Shown: positions 52,973-62,280 of the stretch, piece after piece | Position numbering within the stretch: position 1 is the stretch's first letter | Layout: each line of letters starts with the position of its first letter | From: Gemmatimonadota bacterium | GTDB taxonomy: Bacteria; Gemmatimonadota; Gemmatimonadetes; Gemmatimonadales; GWC2-71-9 | NCBI GenBank assembly: GCA_016704275.1 | Contig: JADJAK010000009.1 | Span: forward strand, 1 to 64,000 | Direction: 5' to 3' | Length of the DNA: 64,000 nucleotides | The notes under the pieces: model-generated | Databases searched by the model: none | Seen by the model: the letters and a program-made list of their open reading frames with translations, nothing else | Told to the model about the DNA's origin: nothing | Made by a program: the position numbers and the translations under genes

Positions 52973-55518
52973 CTAGTTGGCGAGCAGCTTCTTGAAACCG
53001 GGAGTCTCGGCGATCGGGCGATACCACCACCCCGGGTAGGCCGCGAGCGCCTTCCGCCGATCGTCGCTCTTGGACAGATAGGTCTTCAGGTCGGCCAGGG
53101 CAGCCGTCGTGTCGCCGCGGAGCGCGCCGACGAAGGCCGCGAACTGTGGCAGTTCGAGATTGGGGTCGATGTCCGGGTTGCCGCGCGACCGGTCGACCAC
53201 CCGCTTGGCACTGTCGCCGAGGCCGGCGCGCGCGAGCACCGCCGCCACCAGCAGGTCGCTCTTGAAGCGCTCGAACTGCTGCTGCGGCTTCGGCGCCATC
53301 GCCGTGATCGAGTCGGCCAGCTTCCACGCGAGCGGGACGTCCCACTCCTTCTTCTTCGACGTCTCGAGGTAGAGCTTGCAGCGCGGCGCCTGGGACGAGG
53401 CGGGGTAGCGGCGCTGCATCTCGTCGCACCAACGCGTGGCAGTTGTCCACTCCTCCGTGTCATACGACGCGAGGATGAGCCGGTTCAAGACCACCTGCGC
53501 GTTGCTGAGGAAGGCGTCGGCCTCCCATGCCTTCTCGGCAGCCCGGTAGATGTCCGCGGGTGAGACTTCCGGAATCGCGTAGTAGAGGTGTGAGAGCGAC
53601 GCCCACGCCCCGGCCTGATTGGGGTTGAGCTCCGTCGCCTTCTCGAGGTCGGCGCGCGCCGCCGTGAGCAACGCCGACTGCTTCTCCTTCTCGGCGTCGA
53701 CCTTCACGAGGTAGCGCCAGTACTGCAGGTTCCCGCGCAACTCGAGCGCGTTCGGGTCCTGCGGCTGCAGCGCCAGCGCCCGGTTGATGTGCGCGAGGCC
53801 CGCGTCGATCGGCGCCTTTGCCTCGAGCGGGTCGGCATTCCGCCGTGAGGTCTCGTACGCCAGCCGGGCCCGTCCGATGATCGGGTCGGGCCACTTCGGG
53901 TCGAGCGTCTCCGCCTGCGCGAACAGCGTGTCGGCCTGGGCGCGGATCAGCAACGCACTGTCACCCTTCGTGGCCGCTGCCTGCTTCCGGAGCCGCTCGG
54001 CGCGCTGCACCAACAACCACGCGTCGTTGTTCGACGTGGCTCGGCGTTGTTCCTTCAGCAGCACTTCGCCGCCGATGCGCTCACGGATCAGGGTAGCCAC
54101 TTCGGTCACAGTCGAATCACGCACCGCCGCGAAGTTGCGGCCATCGACCGTGAAGCTCTTGGGGTCGCCGAAGTCGACGCCGGAATTGCCGTCGATCAAC
54201 CGGATCGTGATCTTCGTCTTGTCGCCCTGCTGGTCGAGCGTCCCCTGACCAGCGTCCCCGCGTTCAACGCCTTGCCGATGTCCTCGGGCGGGATCGAGTC
54301 ATTGCCGCGATACTGGCCGACACCACCCGCGGAGATCACGGCGAGGCTCGGGATGGTGTTCAGGTTCTCGATCAGCGCTTCGGTCAAACCATCGGCGAGC
54401 GTGGCGAGTGAATCGCCAGTCTGGAAGTAGAGCACCGCGATCCGCTTCTTGGACAGCCCGCCGCTGTCGGCCAGCGGCACCGGCTTGCCACCCGCCGTCA
54501 GCTTGTACGCCCCGAATCCTCCACCAACCAAGACCAGCAGCGCGATCGCGAGCACCATCGGCCGCTTCCAGAGCGGCACCGGCATCGGAGCGGCGACCCC
54601 GAAGGCGCTCGTCATCCCGCTGGTGGTGCGGCGCGCGGTCGTGTGCCGCATCGTCATCATGCGGGTCGACGTTGCGCCCGCCGGCATCGGCGCCGCGACC
54701 AGCAGGGCGGCAAACGCCGCCGCGCTCTGGGGCCGATCGGCCGGCGACTTCCCCAGCGAGCAGAAGATCGCGTACTCGACTTCCTCGGGTACGGACTGCC
54801 GGATGATCCGGAGCGACGGCACCTGCTCCATCACGTGCTTCGCGAGGATCGCCGAGGCGTTCTTCCCGCTGAACGGCGGCTCGCCGGCGAGCATCTCGAA
54901 CAGCATGCAGCCGAGCGAGTAGATGTCGGCGGTGACGCCGACCTTCTCGCCCATCCCTTGTTCCGGCGCCATGTAGGTCGGCGTGCCGAGGGCCATGCCG
55001 GTCTGCGTCAGTTGCTGCGCGCCATCCTCGACGGCGCGGGCAATGCCGAAGTCGGCCACCAGCGCGTGGCCGCCGCTGAGCAGAACATTCTCCGGCTTGA
55101 TGTCGCGGTGGATGACCTGCTGCTTGTGGGCGTACTCGAGGGCGTCGGCCACTTCGAGCGTGATCTGCAGCGCATCCTCGACGGAGAGCTGGCCCTCGCG
55201 GTCGAGCCGGTCGCGCAGCGACTCCCCCTCGACGAACGGCATGACGTAGTAGAGCAGCCCGTCGGAGACGCCCGAGTCATACATCCCGAGGATGTGCGGG
55301 TGCTGCAGGCGCCCGGCTACCCGGATCTCGCGCTCGAAGCGCTCGCCGCCGATCGAGGCGGAGAGGTCCGGGTGGAGGACCTTCACGGCCACCTTGCGGT
55401 CGTGCTTGATGTCGCGGGCCAGGAAGACCGTGGCCATGCCCCCACGGCCAAGCTCCCGCTCGAACGCATAGCGATCGGCGAGGTGGGTCTGCAGTCGTTC
55501 GAGGGTGGTATCGGCCAA
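52973..55518 (-). CDS. Membrane Ser/Thr protein kinase with TPR C-terminus, interrupted by a frameshift
   Basis: About 848 residues when joined. The kinase domain (about 10-275) has GRGGMATVFLA, VAVKVL (Lys), HRDIKPEN, DFGIA and APEQ, all Hanks-type essentials. One membrane helix (about 340-360, MVLAIALLVLVGGGFGAYKL) is followed by a periplasmic region starting RIAVLYFQTGDSLATLADGLTEALI, then TPR-like repeats (DPNALELRGNLQYW, NQAGAWASLSHLYY). Near 54241-54246 one base is missing: LVRG joins TLDQQGDKTKITIRLIDGNSG. This layout is typical of kinases in Gemmatimonadota and Acidobacteria. External signal unknown. Confidence 0.85.
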
Positions 55519-55692
55519 GCTGGAGGCCTCGGGCCGGAGAGGGTTGAGAGCTAAAGGATAAGTCCGGCCCCGAAGAACGCGCCAGCGGTGGAGGGGCCAA
55601 TCCGCCGCCGGAGGCTCGATTCCGGGTACCCCCGCTTAGCTTTCCCCTGCGGCCACTTTGCCGTCCTTCGTCCCCGGCACGAGTGAGTTCGC

Positions 55693-55980
55693 ATGAGCGC
55701 CTACAAGACCCTGCAGCGTCGCCTGACCCTTGGCGGGCGCGAATACCATTTCGTCACCTGTGAGGGTCAGCGGGCCAATCCGTCGCGCAATCACCCCGAG
55801 GTGCCCCCCACCTGGGCGCTGATGGCCGCCGGCAAGCGCTGGACGGTCATGCCGGAGCTGGCGGATCAGGACGAGGCCGAGATCGACCGCCAGTTGCTGG
55901 CGTGGCTGGGCGAGCACATGGGCAGCGAGCCGGGGATCATCGCCGACCGGGGCGATCCGGCCAGCGGCCGGAAGGGCTAG
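55693..55980 (+). CDS. Uncharacterised 95-residue protein
   Basis: Not recognised. A soluble protein with a conserved-looking start (MSAYKTLQRRLTLGGREYHFVTCEG), ANPSRNHPEVPPTWALM in the middle and a C-terminal helix (EAEIDRQLLAWLGEHM). The 175-base gap before it separates it from the divergent kinase gene. Its end overlaps the convergent carbonic anhydrase by four bases. Confidence 0.6.
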   Translation: MSAYKTLQRRLTLGGREYHFVTCEGQRANPSRNHPEVPPTWALMAAGKRWTVMPELADQDEAEIDRQLLAWLGEHMGSEPGIIADRGDPASGRKG

Positions 55981-56642
55981 CCCCCGCCGCCGCCGCGCCC
56001 TGCGGCGGCGGGTAGCTCCGGCATCCCATCGAAAAAGGTGACCACCCCGGTCTCCAGCGAATACTCCGCGCCCACGACCAGCAGTCCATCCTCCCGAATC
56101 AACTGTTCCAGGATCTCCGAGCCATGACGCAAGTGGTCGGCGGAGGCGCGGATGTTGGCGCGGACCGCTTCGGCCACCAGGGCGTCGTGGTCCTGCGCGA
56201 GCGGCGTGTCGAGGAGCGACTCGACCGACGGCCGCACCAGGTCGACAATCGCCCGGATGTTGCGCGAGTGGGTTGAGCTCGGCGAGGGGTGCTGCAGTTC
56301 CTCGATGGTCGCCACGATCGCTCCGCACTGGGAATGGCCCAGGACCACCACCAGCCGGGTGTGAAACCGCTCGGCCGCGAACTCGACGCTCCCGACCAGC
56401 GAGGGGGCGACGATGTTGCCGGCGACCCGGATCACAAAGAGATCGCCGAGTCCCTGGTCGAAGACGATCTCGGCCGGGACCCTGGAATCGGCGCAGCCGA
56501 GGATGATGGCGAACGGCTCCTGACCCTCGGTCAGCTCCGCTCGGCGCGCCTGGTGGAGCACCGGCGCGCCGCCGCTGACGCTGGTGTTGAAGCGGAGATT
56601 GCCGGCCCGGAGTCGGGCGAGGGCTTCGTGGGCAGGGATCAT
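55977..56642 (-). CDS. Beta-class carbonic anhydrase
   Basis: 221 residues. Zinc and catalytic motifs: CADSR at 50-54 (Cys50, Asp52, Arg54) and HSQC at 103-106 (His103, Cys106). The RVAGNIV segment and the ATVEEL-like ATIEELQ helix fit the family. It interconverts CO2 and bicarbonate in the cytosol. It ends in an Ala/Gly-rich tail (AAAGRGGGGG) not needed for the fold. Confidence 0.95.
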   Translation of the reverse strand: MIPAHEALARLRAGNLRFNTSVSGGAPVLHQARRAELTEGQEPFAIILGCADSRVPAEIVFDQGLGDLFVIRVAGNIVAPSLVGSVEFAAERFHTRLVVVLGHSQCGAIVATIEELQHPSPSSTHSRNIRAIVDLVRPSVESLLDTPLAQDHDALVAEAVRANIRASADHLRHGSEILEQLIREDGLLVVGAEYSLETGVVTFFDGMPELPAAAGRGGGGG

Positions 56643-56714
56643 GGAGGAAGGGTACTACCGCGGCGGGGTGGGCGGTGAGGGGATGGTCCGAAGTTCTCCG
56701 GAGGGAACGACGAA

Positions 56715-56746
56715 CGGCCTGGTGAGAGTAGGTTCTCGCCAGGCCG
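56715..56746. other. Strong hairpin resembling a collapsed 5S rRNA (5' and 3' ends only)
   Basis: A 13-bp stem (56715-56727 with 56734-56746, one G-T pair) with a 6-base loop. The right part, GAGAGTAGGTTCTCGCCAGG (56724-56743), differs from the familiar bacterial 5S rRNA 3' end GAGAGTAGGTCGTCGCCAGG at two positions, and the left arm GGCCTGG is like a 5S 5' end. On the minus strand it lies between the zinc-ribbon gene and the carbonic anhydrase gene, where it may work as a terminator. Confidence 0.4.
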
Positions 56747-56813
56747 CCAAAAGTGTCGATTTTCAATACACTTTGCTGGTCACTTATTGATCAGCCCTTC
56801 GCGCTATTGCCCG

Positions 56814-57608
56814 CTACTTCGTCGGCGTCGTCTTCAGGAAGTCGTCGAGCAGAGACCGGTGGGCCAGGTACTCGGGGCGCTTCAACGCGACCTCGGTATC
56901 GAAGTGTTGTCGGAACGCGAGTCGCGCCGCGCGCCCGGCAGCGACGTTCCCCTGATAGTCCGCGATGAGGGCGCGGAGATAGTCGACCAGGAGGTGATTC
57001 TCCGCGCTGGCGACGATCGTGTCGACCTGCGCCACTGCACCAGGGAAGTGACCGACCTGCGCACGCAGCAAGGCGAGGTGAAAGCGCAAATCGTTGTTGC
57101 GATCGGCGGTCGGGAGATTGGTGAAGGCCTGCTCCATCATCGGGAAGAACCGGACGACGGTGGCGGTGTCGCCCGACTGCACCGACGCCTGGATCCGATC
57201 GGCCAATCGCAGGAATTGCTCTTGGGGACTGAGGTTCGAGAGATCTGGCGGGGTGCCATCCGATACCACGGCACCACTCGGCGACGTGGTCTCACCGCTG
57301 GTGACGGTTGGACTCGGACGCGATGCGGCCCACCCCAACGCCGCAATCGCCGCGACCCCGATCATCGCCGGTATGGTCCAGCTGCGCGTCCCGCGCGCGG
57401 TGACCACGCTCGGTGTGTCGGGGGCCGACGGTTGCGCGTCACCACCGAAACTCGTCCCACAATTCGCGCAGAACATCGCACCCGGCGCCGCCACGATGCC
57501 GCATTGCCGACACGCCGATTCGGCGATTGCCGTGCCGCAGCTCTCGCAGAATTTGCCGTGGACCGATGCGCCGCACTGGGGACAGGATGTCGAAGATGAA
57601 TGGTGCAA
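56814..57608 (-). CDS. Double zinc-ribbon membrane protein
   Basis: 264 residues. Two zinc ribbons at the N-terminus (CPQCG...CESCG and CRQCG...CANCG), one membrane helix (about 78-96, IPAMIGVAAIAALGWAA), a Ser/Thr/Pro linker and a helical periplasmic domain with TPR-like pairs (LRFHLALLRAQVGHFPGAVAQV). It resembles zinc-ribbon-tethered membrane proteins of unknown role. Divergent from the b-type cytochrome gene. Confidence 0.7.
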   Translation of the reverse strand: MHHSSSTSCPQCGASVHGKFCESCGTAIAESACRQCGIVAAPGAMFCANCGTSFGGDAQPSAPDTPSVVTARGTRSWTIPAMIGVAAIAALGWAASRPSPTVTSGETTSPSGAVVSDGTPPDLSNLSPQEQFLRLADRIQASVQSGDTATVVRFFPMMEQAFTNLPTADRNNDLRFHLALLRAQVGHFPGAVAQVDTIVASAENHLLVDYLRALIADYQGNVAAGRAARLAFRQHFDTEVALKRPEYLAHRSLLDDFLKTTPTK

Positions 57609-57786
57609 TGGGCCTCCGCCGCATCAACTGATTGACCTGAATCATTCACGGGGCACGCTGAAATTCGGCCCGCAATCTGCTTTGCGTACAAGTGTACAAA
57701 GAATGCACACCGATTCCGATACTCGCGGGTTGTTGCCTCCGTAACTGACCGGACAGAACCACGTCGGCGAACCCCTCGCCGACTCG
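57609..57786. other. Divergent intergenic region before the redox operon
   Basis: The 178 bases between the zinc-ribbon gene and the redox operon are A/T-richer than the surroundings. They contain GTACAA twice, eight bases apart (about 57686-57701), which might be a binding site, but no clear -35/-10 pair was found for the operon. Confidence 0.3.
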
Positions 57787-58830
57787 ATGCACGATCTGAG
57801 GGAAGGGATGACCGAACCGGCTCGTCAACTCCACCCCGCCTACGAGATGCCCCGCCACCCTGAACTGGTCCGGGCGCCTCAAGTATCGACGGCGGTCGAT
57901 GCTCCCCCGAGCACCGCGGGCCGGCCGACGCCAACGCCGTCAGCGACCGACGCTGCGCGCCGGGGCCGTTGGAAGATCTGGGGCTGGACCTTTGGCGTGG
58001 CGTTGCCGTTGGCTGCCGTGAACCTGATCGGTGCCCCGTACTACCTGGAACCGATGGCCGAGCGGGTTCGCCATCCGTGGCACGCCATGCTCCGCCCGTC
58101 GGGGACCGTCGGCCTGACCGCCGGGATCATCGCGGTCGCGATCTTCATTTTCCTCTGGCTCTACCCGCTCCGGAAGAAGTACAAGCGCCTCGCCTTCCTC
58201 GGCTCGCTCGGCAAATGGATGGATGTTCACGTCGCCACGGCCCTGGCGATGCCCCTCCTGTTGGCGATTCATGCGACCTGGCGCGCCGATGGCGTGATCG
58301 GACTCGGGCTCCTCTCGATGATGGTCGTGATCGCCAGCGGCGTGATCGGCCGCTACCTCTACGTCCGGATTCCGCGCGCCCGGAATGGCGTCGAGCTGAC
58401 GCGCGAGGAAGTCGCCGGGCGGCGGCGCGAATTGATCGGTGAGCTGGCCGAGACGACCGGACTCGGCGTCGACGTGGTCGAACGCACGCTTGCGGTCGGG
58501 GCGCCGGTGGAGGCCGAACAGAGCCTCGGCAAGATCTTCCTCCGACTGCTCGCCGACGATCTCACGCGGTGGCGCCGCACCTCGGAGCTGCAGCGCCGGT
58601 GGGCCGGTGTCGCGCCTGCCGGCCGGCCGCTGAGCAAGGCTGCGCTCGGCGAGGCGGTGCGCCTGGCGTCGCAGGAGATGTCGCTGGAGCAGCAGTCGCG
58701 CATGCTCGAGGCGACCCATCGGGTCTTCCGGTTCTGGCACGTGGCTCACCGTCCCTTCGCGGTGACGGCAATGGTTGCGGTCATCATCCACATCGTCGTC
58801 GTCCTCGCCGTCGGCGTGGTGCGGTACTAG
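57787..58830 (+). CDS. b-type cytochrome membrane protein of the multihaem operon
   Basis: 347 residues (ATG 57787; ATG 57808 is an alternative). A Pro-rich N-terminal 60 residues precede membrane helices at about 66-85, 110-130, 150-165, 172-192 and 322-343. Histidines in DVHVATALAMPLLLAIHATW and in FWHVAHRPFAVTAMVAVIIHIV are spaced as in cytochrome b561/ferric-reductase-like di-haem proteins. A long cytoplasmic helical loop lies between. It should pass electrons across the membrane between the next protein and the multihaem cytochromes. First gene of the operon; nine bases before the next. Confidence 0.8.
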   Translation: MHDLREGMTEPARQLHPAYEMPRHPELVRAPQVSTAVDAPPSTAGRPTPTPSATDAARRGRWKIWGWTFGVALPLAAVNLIGAPYYLEPMAERVRHPWHAMLRPSGTVGLTAGIIAVAIFIFLWLYPLRKKYKRLAFLGSLGKWMDVHVATALAMPLLLAIHATWRADGVIGLGLLSMMVVIASGVIGRYLYVRIPRARNGVELTREEVAGRRRELIGELAETTGLGVDVVERTLAVGAPVEAEQSLGKIFLRLLADDLTRWRRTSELQRRWAGVAPAGRPLSKAALGEAVRLASQEMSLEQQSRMLEATHRVFRFWHVAHRPFAVTAMVAVIIHIVVVLAVGVVRY

Positions 58831-58839
58831 GCCGCGACC

Positions 58840-60267
58840 ATGGAATCCCTCGCGACCCTCCTCGCCTTCGTCCTGATCACCGGGCTCGCCATCCGCATGC
58901 ACCTGCGCGCAACGGCGAAGGCCGGCGGCGGGTCGGCCATGATGCCGAATTGTCCGCGGTGCGGCACGGCGCTCCACGTCGGGGCGATGCGGTGCCGTCA
59001 GTGCGGTGCGCCGCAGCAGGCCTACGAACTGGTCTCGGCGCCGGTCGTCGAGGGGGAGCTCGCGGCCGGGAGCGGGGCGCCCAAGGCGATGGTGCGAGCC
59101 GATGTCTGCGTCGGCTGCGGAACGTGCGTGGACGCCTGCCCGGAGCCGGGCGCGATCACCATGCACAAGAAGCTTGCGGTGGTGGATGACGCGCTGTGCA
59201 AGGGCCACGGCGAATGCGTGGCGGCCTGCCCGGTCGGTGGCATCCTGGTGACGACGGGCGCGGCGGTGAACCGGGTCTCGGTCCCGCTGGTCAATGCCAA
59301 CTTCGAGAGCAATCTCCCCGGCCTCTACATCGTCGGCGAACTCGGCGGACGCGGGCTCATCAAGAACGCCGTGAACGAGGGCCGACTGGCGGTCGAACAC
59401 ATCGCGTCGACGCTGGCACCGGCGACGGCCGACGAACGCGATGCGGTCGACGTGCTGATCGTTGGCAGCGGTCCGGCCGGCCTCAGCGCCGGTGTCGAGG
59501 CGATCCGCAGCGGGCTCAAGTACGTGATGGTCGAGCAGGGCTCGTTGTCGGAGAGTGTGCGGAAATATCCGCGCCACAAGTTGCTGCTCGCGGAACCGAT
59601 CCAGATGCCGCTCTACGGCAACCTCTGGGTCGCGGACACCTCCAAGGAGGCGTTGCTTCGCGCGTGGGAGAGCATCGTGGCGAGCAGCGGGCTCCAGGTG
59701 CGCACCGGTGAGCGCGTCCTGAAGGTCACGCCCGAAGGGACGCTCTTCGACGTCGAGACGTCGGCCGGCCGCTATCGGACGCGCCGCGTGGTGCTCGCGA
59801 TGGGGCGCCGTGGCTCACCGCGGAAGCTCGGCGTGGTCGGCGAGGAACTGAGCAAGGTCGTCTACGAGATCGTCGAGATGGAGCAGTTCGCCGGGCGGCG
59901 GGTCTTGGTGGTCGGTGGCGGCGACAGCGCGATCGAATCAGCAGTGGGTCTCGGGAATCAGGATGGCACCACGGTGCAGCTCTCCTACCGTGGTGAGTCG
60001 TTCCCACGGATCAAGCCGCGGAATCAGGAGAAGCTCGATCGGGCGGTGGCGGCCGGGCGGATCACCTTGCTGCTGCAGACGCAGCTGCGCGAGGTGCGCG
60101 CCGAGGTGGCGGTCCTGGAGGGGCCGGCCGGCGCGATGATCATCCCGAACGATGACGTGGTGATCCGGATCGGTGGTGATGCGCCGTTTGCATTCCTCGA
60201 GCAGATCGGCGTGCGCATCGTGCAGAAGGACGTGCCGATCCCTCGCGACGTCGAGAAGGTGAGCTGA
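58840..60267 (+). CDS. Membrane-anchored zinc-ribbon/2x[4Fe-4S]/flavin NAD(P)-type oxidoreductase
   Basis: 475 residues, a fusion. An N-terminal helix (about 5-22) is followed by a zinc ribbon (CPRCG, CRQCG; 38-55), a ferredoxin-like part with CVGCGTCVDACP and CKGHGECVAACP (about 85-130, ligands for two 4Fe-4S clusters), then a thioredoxin-reductase-like FAD/NAD(P) domain with VLIVGSGPAGLSAG (about 207) and VLVVGGGDSAIES (about 350). The CxxC disulfide of true thioredoxin reductases is absent. It is fit to move electrons from NAD(P)H through FAD and FeS clusters to the adjacent cytochrome b. Confidence 0.85.
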   Translation: MESLATLLAFVLITGLAIRMHLRATAKAGGGSAMMPNCPRCGTALHVGAMRCRQCGAPQQAYELVSAPVVEGELAAGSGAPKAMVRADVCVGCGTCVDACPEPGAITMHKKLAVVDDALCKGHGECVAACPVGGILVTTGAAVNRVSVPLVNANFESNLPGLYIVGELGGRGLIKNAVNEGRLAVEHIASTLAPATADERDAVDVLIVGSGPAGLSAGVEAIRSGLKYVMVEQGSLSESVRKYPRHKLLLAEPIQMPLYGNLWVADTSKEALLRAWESIVASSGLQVRTGERVLKVTPEGTLFDVETSAGRYRTRRVVLAMGRRGSPRKLGVVGEELSKVVYEIVEMEQFAGRRVLVVGGGDSAIESAVGLGNQDGTTVQLSYRGESFPRIKPRNQEKLDRAVAAGRITLLLQTQLREVRAEVAVLEGPAGAMIIPNDDVVIRIGGDAPFAFLEQIGVRIVQKDVPIPRDVEKVS

Positions 60268-62280
60268 TTGCGCTGGCTTCGGTGGCTTGGGCTGGTGGTT
60301 CTGTTGCTGCCGGGACGAGTGGATGCGCAGATCTCGCCGGGTGCGCTGGCGAAGGCGCACCAGGCGCTCGAAGGGGCGACCAAGTGCTCGCAGTGCCATG
60401 GCCCCGCGAAGGACGCGATGCCACGACTCTGTCTGAGTTGCCACAAGGAAGTGACGCTGCTGGTGTCGCAGGGGCGTGGGTATCACGCGCGCGAGGCGAA
60501 GACGTCGGGGAAGAGCTGCGCGTCGTGCCATCCGGACCATGCCGGTCGCGAGTTCGCGATGATCGCCTGGCCGGCCGGCGGCCGCGACCGCTTCGATCAC
60601 CGCGGCGCGGGGTGGGCGTTGGAGGGGAAGCATGCGCCGCTCGCCTGCGCCAAGTGTCACGTGGCGAAGTACCGGACCGACCCGGCGGCGCTGATCTCGC
60701 CGCGAAAGGGATCACCGGGGTGGATGGGGCTGGAGACGGCCTGCGCGTCATGCCACGCCACGGACGACCCGCACCAGAAGTCGCTGGGGCCGAAGTGCGA
60801 GAAATGCCACACCGCCGAAGCATGGGATCCGGCCCCGAAATTTGATCACATGAATTCCCGATATCGTCTGACGGGGGCCCATGAGCAGGTGACCTGCAAC
60901 GCCTGTCACCTCGCGCCGACACTCCGTATTGCACCGGATGCCACGGGGAAGCGGAACCCCCTGTACCGCCCCCTGCCGTTCGCCGAATGCTCGAGTTGCC
61001 ATGCCGACCCGCACAAGGGACGGCTGTCATCGAAATGCAGTGATTGTCACGTTACGCAGGGGTTTGATGTGCTCGATCGTCGCGGCTTCAACCACTCGCT
61101 GACTCGCTACCCACTCCTTGGCAAGCATCGCCAGGTGGGTTGCGACGCATGTCACGGGCGGGACATGGCGAAGCCACGACCGGTCTCCACCACCTGCACC
61201 TCCTGCCATGCCGACCGGCATGCCGGGGAGGCGACGCTGGCCGGCGCGGTGGTCGACTGCGCCGCCTGCCATCGCGTCGAAGGCTTCGCCCCATCGACCT
61301 TCACCGTGGCCCAGCACGGCACGGCGCGGTACCCGCTCGGCGGCAAGCATCGCGTGGTCCCCTGCGCCTCCTGCCACAAGGCGACCAAGGCGCCCGGGGC
61401 TGCCGCGGCGGCAAGCGTGACGCACCTGCGGGTCGCCTTCGCCACCTGCACGTCGTGCCACGTCGACGCACACGGCGCGCAGCTCCCCGGGACGGCGTGC
61501 GAGAGCTGCCACAGCGATCTCGGCTGGAAGGAGCTCCGGTACGATCGGGCCACGCACAGCACGACGACACTGCCCCTCGAGGGACGGCACGCGGCGATTG
61601 CCTGCACGGATTGCCACTCGGCGTCCCGCAGCGGCCTGCCGACCTTCGCGAAGACGACCGCGCTCGGTACCGCTGGCCTCCGGTTCAAACTGCCAGAGAC
61701 CCGCTGTGCCGCGTGCCACGCCGATCCGCACGCCATTGCCGGCGAGACGCGCCGTCGTGACACGACCCTCACCTGCGGCGACTGCCACTCGGCGACGACG
61801 TTCCGCCCGTCGACGGTCGGGATGGAATCGCATGCGCGGTTCTCGTTTGCCCTCGAAGGCGCCCATCGCGCGGTGCCCTGTCGAGAGTGTCACAGCGGAC
61901 TGCCGGCGTCGAGCGGCGTTGCGACGGGCCGGGCGTCGCTCGTCGGGGCGTCCAGGACGATGCCACGGGTGGCGCTGGGCGTGCCGAAGGGCACCAGCTG
62001 CGCCAGCTGCCATCAGACTCCGCACGGCACGCAGTTCGACGCGAGGGCCGACAAGGGCCGGTGCGAGGCGTGCCACACCAGCGATCGCTTTGTCGGGACG
62101 CTCCGCTTCGATCATGAACAGCAATCGGCGTTTTCGCTCAAGGGGGCACATGCCACGGTTCCCTGCGCCAAGTGTCATCGCACCGAGCAGGTTGGTGGAA
62201 CCGCACGGGTGATCTATCGGCCCGTCGCCACGAGCTGCGAGAGTTGTCACAAGGCCAAGCCGGCCGGAGGGGTGCAATGA
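60268..62280 (+). CDS. Exported 23-haem c-type cytochrome
   Basis: 670 residues from TTG 60268, directly after the previous stop. A signal peptide ends RVDAQ. Reading through the protein gives 23 CxxCH haem-binding motifs, from CSQCH near residue 37 to CESCH near the C-terminus, with many additional His residues available as distal ligands (for example HADPHKG, GKHRQVG). The recurring spacing YPL-GKHR-V-CxxCH shows it grew by duplication of three-haem-like units. It is periplasmic or beyond. Its stop overlaps the next ATG (ATGA). Confidence 0.93.
   Translation: MRWLRWLGLVVLLLPGRVDAQISPGALAKAHQALEGATKCSQCHGPAKDAMPRLCLSCHKEVTLLVSQGRGYHAREAKTSGKSCASCHPDHAGREFAMIAWPAGGRDRFDHRGAGWALEGKHAPLACAKCHVAKYRTDPAALISPRKGSPGWMGLETACASCHATDDPHQKSLGPKCEKCHTAEAWDPAPKFDHMNSRYRLTGAHEQVTCNACHLAPTLRIAPDATGKRNPLYRPLPFAECSSCHADPHKGRLSSKCSDCHVTQGFDVLDRRGFNHSLTRYPLLGKHRQVGCDACHGRDMAKPRPVSTTCTSCHADRHAGEATLAGAVVDCAACHRVEGFAPSTFTVAQHGTARYPLGGKHRVVPCASCHKATKAPGAAAAASVTHLRVAFATCTSCHVDAHGAQLPGTACESCHSDLGWKELRYDRATHSTTTLPLEGRHAAIACTDCHSASRSGLPTFAKTTALGTAGLRFKLPETRCAACHADPHAIAGETRRRDTTLTCGDCHSATTFRPSTVGMESHARFSFALEGAHRAVPCRECHSGLPASSGVATGRASLVGASRTMPRVALGVPKGTSCASCHQTPHGTQFDARADKGRCEACHTSDRFVGTLRFDHEQQSAFSLKGAHATVPCAKCHRTEQVGGTARVIYRPVATSCESCHKAKPAGGVQ

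Noticed and set aside
57686..57701. Two GTACAA direct repeats as an operator of the redox operon
   Set aside because: Only two short copies, no clear promoter to relate them to, and such a match is likely by chance; mentioned only as part of the intergenic region.
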